DNA of 64,000 nucleotides from Comamonas koreensis (GTDB lineage Bacteria; Pseudomonadota; Gammaproteobacteria; Burkholderiales; Burkholderiaceae_C). Position 1 is the first letter of the stretch. The number at the start of each line of letters is the position of its first letter. Shown here in pieces: positions 35,139 through 42,494 of this stretch. The notes under the pieces were generated by a model. The model ran no database searches, was not told the origin of the DNA, and saw only the letters and a program-made list of their open reading frames with translations. The translations under genes were made by a program, and so were the position numbers. Location of the stretch: positions 3,224,001-3,288,000 of the forward strand of contig NZ_CP043575.1 in the NCBI RefSeq assembly GCF_014076495.1, in the 5' to 3' direction.

Positions 35139-35177
35139 CCTGCGCCAGCCGGGACCACCCGCTGCCGCAGGTTTTTT
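35139..35177 (+). terminator. Intrinsic terminator after the GlsB-like gene
   Basis: CCTGCG (35139-35144) pairs with CGCAGG (35166-35171), with additional AGC/GCT pairing inside, followed by six T residues. Confidence 0.55.
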
Positions 35178-35205
35178 CCGCTTTTGACCTCACTCCCGAA
35201 CACCC

Positions 35206-35757
35206 ATGAAACTTGGACGCAAGCCCCGCCCCCTCTCCGCACTGCAACTGGCCGCCCAGACGGGCAACCCTGCGCTGCTGGAGGCGGTTGAGCAGTCCCA
35301 GAAGCTGCTGCACCGCAAAGCCTTGATGGCCGCCCTGGCCAGCGCCACGCCGGTGCCCGGGCTCGACATGGCGGTCGATGCAGCCCTGCTGTCGCGGCTG
35401 ATTCCGCAAATCAGCAATTACTTTGGTCTGAGCGACGAGCAGATTGCGCGCCTGACCCCTGCCAAACGCGCCAAGGTGCAAAACACCGTCAACATGCTCG
35501 GCGGTGTGCTGGTGGGCAAGCTGATCACCAAGGATGTGATCCTGCGCGGCGCCAAGGCGCTGGGTATGCGCCTGACGGTGCAGCAGGCCAGCAAATATGT
35601 GCCGATTGCCGGCCAGGCGGTGTCGGCTGCCCTGGGCTACGCCACCTTGCGCTACCTGGGCGAGCAGCACCTGCGCGACTGCGTGCGCGTGGCGCATGAA
35701 GCGGGGATTGTGCTGCCGGTGGTGTATGCGCCTGCGCTGGACCAGGACAAGCACTAA
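35206..35757 (+). CDS. Uncharacterised protein, DUF697/YcjF-like
   Basis: 183 residues. The central region contains ALASATPVPGLDMAVDAALL followed by LIPQISNYFGLSDEQIA, reminiscent of the DUF697/YcjF membrane domain, in which a PxPGLD motif precedes an amphipathic segment, and later a glycine-rich hydrophobic stretch (VPIAGQAVSAALGYATLRYLG). Function unknown; a membrane association is likely. It is alone between a terminator and the isochorismatase gene. The family call is tentative and based on motif similarity only. Confidence 0.5.
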   Translation: MKLGRKPRPLSALQLAAQTGNPALLEAVEQSQKLLHRKALMAALASATPVPGLDMAVDAALLSRLIPQISNYFGLSDEQIARLTPAKRAKVQNTVNMLGGVLVGKLITKDVILRGAKALGMRLTVQQASKYVPIAGQAVSAALGYATLRYLGEQHLRDCVRVAHEAGIVLPVVYAPALDQDKH

Positions 35758-35871
35758 ATCTGCGCCAGACTGGCTCGGCGCTGCGCCGCGCGCCAGTGCA
35801 TTTCTCCCTCCCCTCCAACGCCTGCGCCATGCCGCTCCAGCAGCTGCACGCTGCCACGGGTAAAATGCCGC

Positions 35872-36474
35872 ATGCTTATAGATTTTGAAGAATCCCAGCT
35901 GGTGCTGGTTGACTACCAGGAAAAACTGATGCCCGCCATTTTTGATGGCGCGCAGGTGTTGAAAAACGCCACGCTCCTGGCCCAGGTAGCCCAGCAGTTG
36001 CAGGTGCCCGTGTTTGGTACCGAGCAAAACCCCAGCAAGCTCGGCCCCAATGCGGCGCAGCTGCGTGGCCTGTGCAACAAGACCTTGGCCAAGATGTTTT
36101 TCAGTGCAGTGCCGGAAGGCCTGAACGAATGGCTGCGCCCTCCCGCCAAACCCCAGGGCGGCAATGCCCGCAGCCTGCCCAAGCACCTGCAAAAGCCCCA
36201 GCAAGCCGCGCCTGAGCGCAACAGCATCATCATTGCCGGCTGCGAGGCCCATGTCTGCCTGCTGCAAACTGCGCTGGAGCTGCTCGAAGACGAGTTTGAT
36301 GTCTGCGTGGTCACCGACGCCTGCAGCAGCCGCACCGAGCGCAACCGCGATGCCGCCTTTGACCGCCTGGCCGGCGCCGGCGCCGAGTTGGTCACCACCG
36401 AGATGGTCATCTTCGAATGGCTGCGCAGTTGCGAGCACGAAGACTTCCGCGATATCTTGCAGATGGTCAAGTAA
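35872..36474 (+). CDS. Isochorismatase-family cysteine hydrolase
   Basis: 200 residues. The catalytic triad of the cysteine-hydrolase fold is visible: Asp14 (VLVDYQEKL), Lys74 (TLAKMFF) and Cys129 (GCEAHVCLLQ), with the usual cis-peptide segment just before the cysteine. It resembles YcaC-type hydrolases of unknown substrate. A Lys/Pro/Gln-rich insert (about 90-115) is longer than in compact members. Followed by a strong terminator. Confidence 0.83.
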   Translation: MLIDFEESQLVLVDYQEKLMPAIFDGAQVLKNATLLAQVAQQLQVPVFGTEQNPSKLGPNAAQLRGLCNKTLAKMFFSAVPEGLNEWLRPPAKPQGGNARSLPKHLQKPQQAAPERNSIIIAGCEAHVCLLQTALELLEDEFDVCVVTDACSSRTERNRDAAFDRLAGAGAELVTTEMVIFEWLRSCEHEDFRDILQMVK

Positions 36475-36510
36475 GACCTTGCTGGAGCCTGCCCAGCAAG
36501 TCGCCCACCC

Positions 36511-36534
36511 AGGCTGCCAGGAGGCAGCCTTTTT
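36511..36534 (+). terminator. Intrinsic terminator of the isochorismatase gene
   Basis: AGGCTGCC-AGGA-GGCAGCCT, a perfect 8-bp stem with tetraloop, followed by TTTT. Confidence 0.85.
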
Positions 36535-36558
36535 AACGCCAGTACCCCGCGCCGCTTT

Positions 36559-36570
36559 TATATATATATA
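36559..36570. repeat. (TA)6 dinucleotide repeat within a GC-clamped palindrome
   Basis: Six TA repeats are flanked by CCCCGC...GCGGGG and CCGCT...AGCGG, so the AT core could extrude or form a hairpin. It lies between two terminators of convergent genes and codes for nothing. Confidence 0.6.
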
Positions 36571-36635
36571 GCGGGGGGCGCATGACTGAGACCCTACCCC
36601 ACGGCGCAAACCAGACAACCAGCACCGCGCAGGCA

Positions 36636-36661
36636 ACAAAAAAGCCTCCCGAAGGAAGCTT
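36636..36661 (-). terminator. Intrinsic terminator of the NlpC/P60 gene
   Basis: On the minus strand AAGCTTCC-TTCG-GGAGGCTT (one G-U pair, TTCG tetraloop) is followed by a T6 run. It lies 38 bases beyond the stop codon. Confidence 0.85.
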
Positions 36662-36698
36662 GGTTCGCTTGCAGCGCCTGACGCACAGGGCAAGGCGC

Positions 36699-37337
36699 TC
36701 AGTTCACACGCATATTGGCCTTGGACATCACGCGGCCGATCAGGTCCTGCGCTTCCGCACCATCGAGGTTGACCTGCTGCATCAGCTTGGTACGCGCCTC
36801 ATCGCTCAGCTCTACCCGGCGGGCGCCGTCAAAGCGCTTTTCCCAGTAGGCAATATCCATGCTCTCGACCCGAACGGTCTTGCCAGTGCGGGGCGAGTGG
36901 ATGAACTTGCCATCGCCCATATAGATCCCCACATGGCTGAAAGCCCGGCGCATGGTGTTGAAGAACACCAGATCACCGGGCTTGAGCTCCGCTTTATCAA
37001 TCTTGTCGGTCGCAGCCGCCTGCTCTTCTGCGCGGCGCGGCAGGATCTTGCCCCAGCTCTCCGCATACACGGCGCGTACCAGACCACTGCAATCAAAACC
37101 CGTCTCTGCGCTGTTACCGCCACGGCGGTAAGGCACGCCAATGAGGCTCAGCGCATTGCTGATCAGCACATTGGCCTGATCCTTGACCTGGTGATGCACC
37201 GAATCGAGCTTGGACAGACTGCTTTGGCCAATGCCCAGCAGCAAATCCAGATCGGATGGCTTGTGTTCGCTCTCGGGGGCGGCATGTGCGCTGACAGACG
37301 CGGCGACGATGAGGGTGCAAATCCATTTCGGTGACAT
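36699..37337 (-). CDS. NlpC/P60-family (C40) cell-wall endopeptidase
   Basis: 212 residues with a signal peptide (CTLIVAASVSAHAAP). The catalytic domain shows ALSLIGVPYRRGG, the nucleophile in FDCSGLVRAVY (about Cys83), and a histidine in FSHVGIYMGDGKFIHSP, the Cys-His pair of NlpC/P60 peptidases that cut peptidoglycan stem peptides in the periplasm. A C-terminal tail of about 40 residues follows. A GTG 18 bases upstream is an alternative start. The 400-base AT-rich spacer upstream probably holds its promoter. Confidence 0.87.
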   Translation of the reverse strand: MSPKWICTLIVAASVSAHAAPESEHKPSDLDLLLGIGQSSLSKLDSVHHQVKDQANVLISNALSLIGVPYRRGGNSAETGFDCSGLVRAVYAESWGKILPRRAEEQAAATDKIDKAELKPGDLVFFNTMRRAFSHVGIYMGDGKFIHSPRTGKTVRVESMDIAYWEKRFDGARRVELSDEARTKLMQQVNLDGAEAQDLIGRVMSKANMRVN

Positions 37338-37756
37338 AGCGGGCGACTTTAGCACGGTTTATTTTGAAGACAATTCATAAATATGTAACAAAATCCAAAC
37401 CAGTTATTCCCCAAATTACCGGGGTTTTCCCGTGGAATTTTGCGAAATTATGCATGAGCTCAGGCTCAAGTACTCCATAACTAATTGTTTTTATTGATTT
37501 TCTGCAACTCATCAAGCTTTCACACAGAACCCTTGGTTGTTTCTATATGCAACCATAGTTACTACGCCAGAGACTGTAAAGATATTCCTACAGGCCTGCG
37601 GCGCAGCTCCGGCTTTCGCTTGTTGACAGTTATGCAAGAGTCATGCCATCAAGGCCTCTAGCTGCATCGCCTCATGGGTAGCGAGTAGGCCTATGCAAGG
37701 GTGGGCACGATGCAGTACAAAGCAGCAATCCCTGCCAACTTTCCTCAGGTCCTGCA
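37338..37756. other. AT-rich intergenic region upstream of the NlpC/P60 gene
   Basis: About 420 bases without a credible gene. The first 230 are clearly AT-richer than the flanks, with several TATTTAT- and TTGATT-like segments suitable for promoters, and a small hairpin around ACCGGGGTTTTCCCGTGG (near 37418). No RNA gene or repeat was recognised. Confidence 0.5.
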
Positions 37757-38312
37757 ATGCTCATCCACGGCGCATGCCACTGCCAAGCGGTTCGTTTTAC
37801 CGCCTTGATCGACTCCAGCTAGGGATGCTCTGCAAAACCATCGCCAAGCGGGATGGGCGCGGATCGGGATGAGCCGCAAGGCGTCCTTTGCAGTCAATAG
37901 CGAGCTATTGACAAGGAAGACAACGCAGCGGATCGCCCGAGCCCGCGTTCAGACCACGGCAGGGAGTTTTGCAGAGGATCCCTGGGTCAGCGTATGCCAT
38001 TGCAGCGACTGCCACGTGCTGTCGGGCGCGCCGATGCGGGCGATTGTCAGTGCCGCGATCGCCGATTTCTCGCTGCAAGGCACGATCCAGACCTATACCA
38101 AGACCGCGCAAAGCGGCCAGCGCCGCGACCAGGTCTTCTGCCCCGTCTGCGCAACGCCACTGTATGGCTGCGCCGCGCAGAACCCGGAGTTCGTGGTGAT
38201 CCGCCTGGGCTGCGTGGAAGAGCGCGCGCAGCTGCCGCCACAGCGGCAGATCTGGAGTGCATCAGCGATGCCCTGGCTGGCTGACTGCGTGGCGCCATCC
38301 GGGGCGGCATGA
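37757..38312 (+). pseudogene. GFA-family (Mss4-like) gene split by a MITE
   Basis: The gene starts MLIHGACHCQAVRFTALIDS, the N-terminal zinc motif (ACHC) of GFA proteins, and then meets TAG at the edge of a 159-bp inserted element. On the far side the reading frame resumes as WVSVCHCSDCHVLSGAPMRA, with FCPVCATPLYGC and RLGCVEERAQL, the rest of the same family. Removing the element plus one target copy rejoins AGC and TGG with the spacing expected of homologues. The insertion adds a stop and shifts frame. A new ATG inside the element (37869) opens a 147-codon chimera lacking the first CHC. GFA proteins bind zinc; specific roles are mostly unproven. Confidence 0.85.
37823..37981. mobile_element. 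159-bp MITE inserted in the GFA gene
   Basis: The element has terminal inverted repeats GGATGCTCTGCAAAAC and its near-perfect complement GTTTTGCAGAGGATCC (15 of 16 positions). CTAG on the left and CTGG on the right fit a 4-bp target duplication with one later change, close to the YTAR preference known for IS5-type transposases. The centre has a perfect GTCAATAGC-GA-GCTATTGAC hairpin (37893-37912). There is no transposase gene, so movement would need a transposase in trans. It shares the CAATAGC/GCTATTG...AGGA...CAACG core with the element at 34384. Confidence 0.85.
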
Positions 38313-38752
38313 GCCCTGCAGAGTTGCTGCAGGCCGCACCCTGGGTCTGCGACAATCGCGGAATGCCTCGCCAGTTTGAATTTGCCGACTCCGAAATCAG
38401 CCGCATCCACCGCACTGCCGAAGGCTGCAGCATCGAATTCTCAGCCGCGCTGATCAGCGAGCGCCAGGGGATCGAGACCCAGCGCCGCTACAGCAATGGT
38501 CTGCGCCTGGTGCTGAACCCCTGCCCGCCCGCGCTCGCGCATGAAGCGCAAGCCTTTGGCTTGCTGGCCAGCGGCTGGCTGCAGCTGGGCGAGCAACGGC
38601 TCAGCACGCTGCCAATGCCCAGCGATTTTCAGGCAGAGACGCTCTGCCTGCAGCTGCAGTTTGCCAATGGGCTGCAATTGCAGCTGGGCGGCAATAGCCT
38701 GCGCTGCGAAGCCAGCGCGCAGGCCCTGCAGGTGGAGTTGCTGGCATGCTGA
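38309..38752 (+). CDS. Hypothetical protein
   Basis: 147 residues, no recognised domain. The ATG overlaps the stop of the split GFA gene (ATGAG) and its own stop overlaps the next gene, so the three were built as one translational unit. From about residue 19 (MPRQFEFADSEISRIHRT) the sequence is beta-rich with alternating hydrophobic residues and reads like a compact domain that ends in a Gln/Leu-rich segment (LCLQLQFANGLQLQLGGNSL). That internal ATG at 38363 is an alternative start. Function unknown. Confidence 0.6.
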   Translation: MSPAELLQAAPWVCDNRGMPRQFEFADSEISRIHRTAEGCSIEFSAALISERQGIETQRRYSNGLRLVLNPCPPALAHEAQAFGLLASGWLQLGEQRLSTLPMPSDFQAETLCLQLQFANGLQLQLGGNSLRCEASAQALQVELLAC

Positions 38753-39252
38753 AGCCCGCAGCGCCCAAGGTCTTGGTCAGTGGCTGCCTGCTGGGCCAGC
38801 CCGTGCGCTATGACGGCAGCCACAAAAGGGCGCAACACACAGTGCTCGATCGCTGGCTCGCGCAGCAGCAGGTGGTCAGCCTCTGCCCCGAGATGGCCGC
38901 AGGCCTGCCAACGCCCCGATTGCCAGCCGAAATCGTTGGTGGCACCAGCATCGCGGTGCTGCGCCATGCGGCCCAGGTGCGCGACAGCGCGGGCAACGAT
39001 GTGACTGCCGCCTTTTTGCACGGCGCCCAATTGGCACTGCAACTGGTGCAGCGCCATGGCATCCGCGTCGCGGTACTCAAGGAGTTCAGCCCTACATGCG
39101 GCTCCAGCCAGGTCTATGACGGGCAGTTTGCCGGCCGCACCGTGCCCGGCGAAGGCCTGGCCTGCAGCCTGCTGCGCCAGGCCGGCGTCGCTGTCTTCAG
39201 CGAGAACCAATGGGACGAAGCCGCAGCGCACCTGGAGGCCTATGCTGCTTGA
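38746..39252 (+). CDS. DUF523 family protein
   Basis: 168 residues. The pattern VLVSGCLLGQPVRYDGSHK near the N-terminus, LCPEMAAGLPTPR, and LKEFSPTCGSSQVYDG, each with a conserved cysteine, is diagnostic for DUF523 (YbbK-like). The cysteines suggest metal or cluster binding, but no function is established. The gene overlaps both neighbours by a few bases and belongs to a small operon of uncharacterised genes. Confidence 0.85.
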   Translation: MLKPAAPKVLVSGCLLGQPVRYDGSHKRAQHTVLDRWLAQQQVVSLCPEMAAGLPTPRLPAEIVGGTSIAVLRHAAQVRDSAGNDVTAAFLHGAQLALQLVQRHGIRVAVLKEFSPTCGSSQVYDGQFAGRTVPGEGLACSLLRQAGVAVFSENQWDEAAAHLEAYAA

Positions 39253-39924
39253 AGGCACCTTACAATCCTGGAACGACGAGCGCGGCTTTGGCTTTATCGC
39301 CCCCGATGGCGGCGGCCCCAGGTGTTTGTGCATATCTCCGCCTTCCAAAACCCTGCCGCCCGGCCCCAAGCCCGCCAGCGGCTGAGCTATGTGCTGGACA
39401 AGCCCGCAGGCGACAAACCCCGGGCCAGCCGCGCCCGCGTGCTGGGCGCGGGCGCACCAGGCGCAGCGGCATCGCCCGCTTCGCATACCGCACGCCCACG
39501 GGCCGCAGCTGCGCGCACTCAGCGCCAGGCTACCAGTGCCGCCAGATCAGGCCCATCCGGCGGGGCAGTCCTGCTGCTGATCCCCACATTGGCGATTCTG
39601 CTGCTGGGATTGGGCCTGTGCTTTGGCTCCACCTGGCGCGCTGCAGGCTGGTATGTGTTGGCCTCGCTCGTCACCTTTGCCTGGTATGCCTGGGACAAGG
39701 CTGCCGCGCAGCAGGGGCATTGGCGCACCCCTGAAAAGCATTTGTGGCTGCTGGGTTTGCTGGGCGGATGGCCGGGGGCCTTGCTGGCCCAGCGCTGGCT
39801 GCGCCACAAATCCAGCAAGCGGGATTTTCTGCAGGTGTTCTGGCTGGCGGTGTTGCTCAACCTGGTCGCGCTGTGCCTGCTGCTTTCGCCGCTGGGCCAG
39901 CGATTCGGGCTGCCGACGTTCTGA
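39242..39924 (+). pseudogene. Cold-shock domain / DUF1294 fusion, frameshifted
   Basis: The N-terminal cold-shock domain reads LEGTLQSWNDERGFGFIAPD and would continue VFVHISAFQNPA, but that part is in another frame. The break is at a CCCC run (39316-39319); one more C would restore the frame. The second part encodes an Arg/Ala-rich linker, then a DUF1294 membrane domain (TFAWYAWDKAAAQ, WLLGLLGGWPGALLAQRWLRHKSSK). Intact homologues join a nucleic-acid-binding cold-shock fold to this small membrane domain. It may be a true mutation or a homopolymer read error. The start overlaps the DUF523 stop. Confidence 0.75.
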
Positions 39925-39937
39925 CGCCCAATCAGGC

Positions 39938-40990
39938 CTAAACAGCCAGCTGCCTGATCTGCGCGGCCAACTCGCCAATGCGCGCGTCCGACAGGTCATC
40001 CGTCTGCAGGCTTTGGCGCGAAGCCCAGTGGGCAAAATTGCGCGCCTGGCTGCGCTCGTAATGCGGGTCGTAGTGCAGGTCCATCAACTCGGCAAACAGC
40101 GGCGCGAGCTCGCCTTGCGCTGCCCAGCCTTGCCAGCGGCCGACCACCTCCTTGCCCTGCAGCTCCTTGAGATAGCCCAGCTTGGTGGCCAGCACACCGG
40201 CATCGGCACCCAGGTAGGCATAGTCGCGAAGCAGATAGTCCAGGCGCGCCTGCGCTGAGGCCTGCACTTCGATGACGGGTGCCTGGCGCATATGCTCGAC
40301 CAGCGCCATCGGCACGGAGATGCGGCCGATCTTGGCGCTTTCGCCTTCGATAAACACAGGGCGCTCCAGATCGAACTGGCCGATCTGCGTGGCCAGCAAG
40401 GTCTCGAAGTGCTTCTGGCTCGGCTGCTCTACACCAGGCAGCTGGCCCAGCAGCGAGCCCTTGTGGCTGGCATAGCCTTCCAGGTCAATCACCTGCGCGC
40501 CCTGCTCGGCCAGCGCATGCAGCACCCGCGTTTTGGCGCTGCCGGTGGCGCCACACAGCACCTGCAAGCGCAGGCGCGGTACCAGTGACTCCAGCCGCTC
40601 GATCACATGGCCGCGAAAGCCCTTGTAGCCGCCTGCCAGCTGCTGCGCATCCCAGCCCACCAGGCGCAACCAGGTCACCATCGAGCCGCTGCGCAGGCCA
40701 CCGCGCCAGCAATAGACCAGCGGCTTCCAGTTCGCGGGCCGGTCATGGAAGGTGTCGTGCAGGTGGCGCGCCAGATTGGCGCTCACATAGGCAGCGCCCA
40801 GGCGCTTGGCCTCAAAGGGGCTGACTTGCTTGTAGATGGTGCCGATCTGGGCGCGTTCTTCGTTGCTGAGCACCGGGCAGTTGATCGCCCCGGGGATATG
40901 GTCGAGTGCGAACTCGGCAGGGGAGCGGGCGTCGACGATGGTGTCAAACTTGTGGATGTCGCTGATGCGAACAGGCTGGCGATGGGACAT
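39938..40990 (-). CDS. mnmH: tRNA 2-selenouridine synthase
   Basis: 350 residues. An N-terminal rhodanese domain has the catalytic cysteine in VYCWRGGLRSGS (Cys94), followed by a P-loop domain with LCGATGSAKTRVLH (about 146-158). This pairing is the MnmH/SelU signature; it replaces sulfur by selenium at the wobble 2-thiouridine of some tRNAs, using selenophosphate made by SelD. No selD is in the window. The start at MSHRQPVRISD is used; an upstream start adds 11 unsupported residues. Convergent with the DUF1294 gene. Confidence 0.93.
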   Translation of the reverse strand: MSHRQPVRISDIHKFDTIVDARSPAEFALDHIPGAINCPVLSNEERAQIGTIYKQVSPFEAKRLGAAYVSANLARHLHDTFHDRPANWKPLVYCWRGGLRSGSMVTWLRLVGWDAQQLAGGYKGFRGHVIERLESLVPRLRLQVLCGATGSAKTRVLHALAEQGAQVIDLEGYASHKGSLLGQLPGVEQPSQKHFETLLATQIGQFDLERPVFIEGESAKIGRISVPMALVEHMRQAPVIEVQASAQARLDYLLRDYAYLGADAGVLATKLGYLKELQGKEVVGRWQGWAAQGELAPLFAELMDLHYDPHYERSQARNFAHWASRQSLQTDDLSDARIGELAAQIRQLAV

Positions 40991-41183
40991 AAGGCAGATG
41001 CTGGCAGCGATGTGCCAGTTCAAGGATCAGGGCAAGTGCCGCAGACAACCCAGAGGTTGCGCGGCCACTGCGCAGAGTGATCGAGCCTCGATACAGCCAT
41101 CGCAAGCCGGTGCGGTCGGTTGACCAGCGCCGGGCCTGCGCTGCGCGAAAAAAGTGATTATCCCATGGCAGCGTGGGCTGTTG

Positions 41184-41239
41184 TGGGTGGTGCACGGCTA
41201 GTGGTGCACGGCGAGTGGCGCACGGCGAGTGGCGCGCGG
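41184..41239. repeat. Four 14-bp tandem repeats
   Basis: Units tgggtggtgcacgg, ctagtggtgcacgg, cgagtggcgcacgg and cgagtggcgcgcgg lie head to tail, just beyond the acetyltransferase stop codon. The units drift stepwise from one end to the other, as expected of a decaying minisatellite. Confidence 0.75.
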
Positions 41240-41248
41240 CCAGCGGCC

Positions 41249-41779
41249 TCAGCCTTCTACCGGATTCGCCGGCGTTTGCAAAAGCAATTGGTACAAGGCC
41301 AGGTCCAGCCATCTCCCAAATTTAAAGCCCACCTGGGGCATCAGGCCGACCGACTTGAAACCCAGCCGTTCATGCAAGGCGATCGAGCCGGCATTTGCCG
41401 CATCGATGGCGCCGACCAGCGCATGCACATCGTGCTTGCGCGCCTCGTCAATGATGGCCTCCATCAGCTGCAGACCCAGGCCCTGGCCGCGCTGATCGGC
41501 GCGCACATAGACCGAATGCTCCATCGTGTACTTGTAGGCCGGGTAGGCGCGGAAGGCACCATAGCTGGAAAAGCCCAGCAACTCGCCGGCGGCATCCTCG
41601 ATGCCGATCACCGGGTAGCCGCCTTGCAGCTTGGTATCAAACCAGGTACGCATATGGCCCGCATTGCGCGGCTGGTAGTCATACAGCGCCGTGCTGTTGA
41701 CAATGGCGTCGTTCAGAATCGCCAAAATTGCTGGCGCATGCCGGTCATGGGTACAGCGCACCCAGTGTCTCTCAGTCAT
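41249..41779 (-). CDS. GNAT N-acetyltransferase, phosphinothricin-acetyltransferase-like
   Basis: 176 residues. The GNAT core is seen as ILNDAIVNSTALYDYQPR, then HSVYVRADQRGQGLGLQLM (acetyl-CoA loop, about 90-107), and ANAGSIALHERLGF. This arrangement fits the PAT/MddA subgroup that acetylates small amino-acid analogues such as phosphinothricin or methionine sulfoximine; specificity is not proven. It overlaps the upstream XRE-cupin gene by 8 bases, indicating one operon. Confidence 0.8.
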   Translation of the reverse strand: MTERHWVRCTHDRHAPAILAILNDAIVNSTALYDYQPRNAGHMRTWFDTKLQGGYPVIGIEDAAGELLGFSSYGAFRAYPAYKYTMEHSVYVRADQRGQGLGLQLMEAIIDEARKHDVHALVGAIDAANAGSIALHERLGFKSVGLMPQVGFKFGRWLDLALYQLLLQTPANPVEG

Positions 41780-42386
41780 CGATCTCTCCAGGAAAAACTA
41801 CAGGCAAGGCCGGCAGGGAGGCGCCCAGCGCCGCTAGCGCCAGCAAATAGCGGGCGGACTCGGTGCCGGGGTTGCTAAATACCAGGGTTTGGTTGAGCAC
41901 CATCGCCAGGCAGTCTCCCGCCTGCAAATGCCAGCTTTGCGTGCCCAGGCTCAGCTGCAGCTCGCCTTGCAGCAGCCACAGCTGCTGGTGCAGCGGCTGG
42001 CTGCGCAGGCCGTTGTCAAAGGCCACGCGCTGGCCGGGCGGAAACACCACCTCCACCATCTCGAACGGCGCAGGAAACCCCACCGGGCTCAGCTGCCGGC
42101 GTTCATAGCCGGTGGCAGGATCACGCCAGCGCGGCTGGACAGCTGCGCGCGCCAGGGGCTGGGGCGCTTGCGCCTGGCGCTCATCGGCAAACAGCGCTGC
42201 CAGCGGCACCTGCAAGGCCTGGGCCAGCTTGCCCAGCACGGCGGCGGTGGCGCTGGTCTGCCCACGCTCAATCAGTGAAATCATCGAGCGGCTGACACCG
42301 CTGCGCTGCGCCAGCACCTCCAAGGTGTAGCCACGCTGTTTGCGCAGGGTGCGCACCTTGGCAGAGAGCAACTCGTCAACCGTCAT
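41772..42386 (-). CDS. XRE-family regulator with C-terminal cupin domain
   Basis: 204 residues. An N-terminal helix-turn-helix (about 8-62: VRTLRKQRGYTLEVLAQRSG, VSRSMISLIERGQ) is joined to a small cupin barrel (about 105-190, LWLLQGELQLSLGTQ and LQAGDCLAMVL). Such HTH-cupin proteins usually sense a small metabolite and control adjacent enzyme or transporter genes. Here the likely target is its own operon with the GNAT gene. A near-perfect palindrome lies 14 bases upstream. Confidence 0.87.
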   Translation of the reverse strand: MTVDELLSAKVRTLRKQRGYTLEVLAQRSGVSRSMISLIERGQTSATAAVLGKLAQALQVPLAALFADERQAQAPQPLARAAVQPRWRDPATGYERRQLSPVGFPAPFEMVEVVFPPGQRVAFDNGLRSQPLHQQLWLLQGELQLSLGTQSWHLQAGDCLAMVLNQTLVFSNPGTESARYLLALAALGASLPALPVVFPGEIDD

Positions 42387-42399
42387 ACACCCACTTTAT

Positions 42400-42415
42400 C
42401 AGAAATTAATTCCTG
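42400..42415. promoter_or_regulatory. Operator-like palindrome upstream of the XRE-cupin gene
   Basis: CAGAAATTAATTCCTG is a 16-bp palindrome with one mismatched pair in an AT-rich island directly upstream of the regulator start. Position and symmetry suit autoregulation by the dimeric HTH protein. Confidence 0.5.
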
Positions 42416-42494
42416 TATATTGGATTTTTAAGCGATACGCGGGTATTGCCACCTGGCAAGTGGCGCACTGGGTGAGAGACATGCTGCTGGCGCT

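Noticed and set aside
36582..37334. A 250-codon frame antisense to the NlpC/P60 gene
   Set aside because: Shadow of a gene with a signal peptide, catalytic Cys/His and its own terminator.
39311..39325. Programmed ribosomal frameshift in the cold-shock/DUF1294 gene
   Set aside because: No X-XXY-YYZ heptamer in the zero frame and no supporting downstream structure; a lost C in a homopolymer is more likely.
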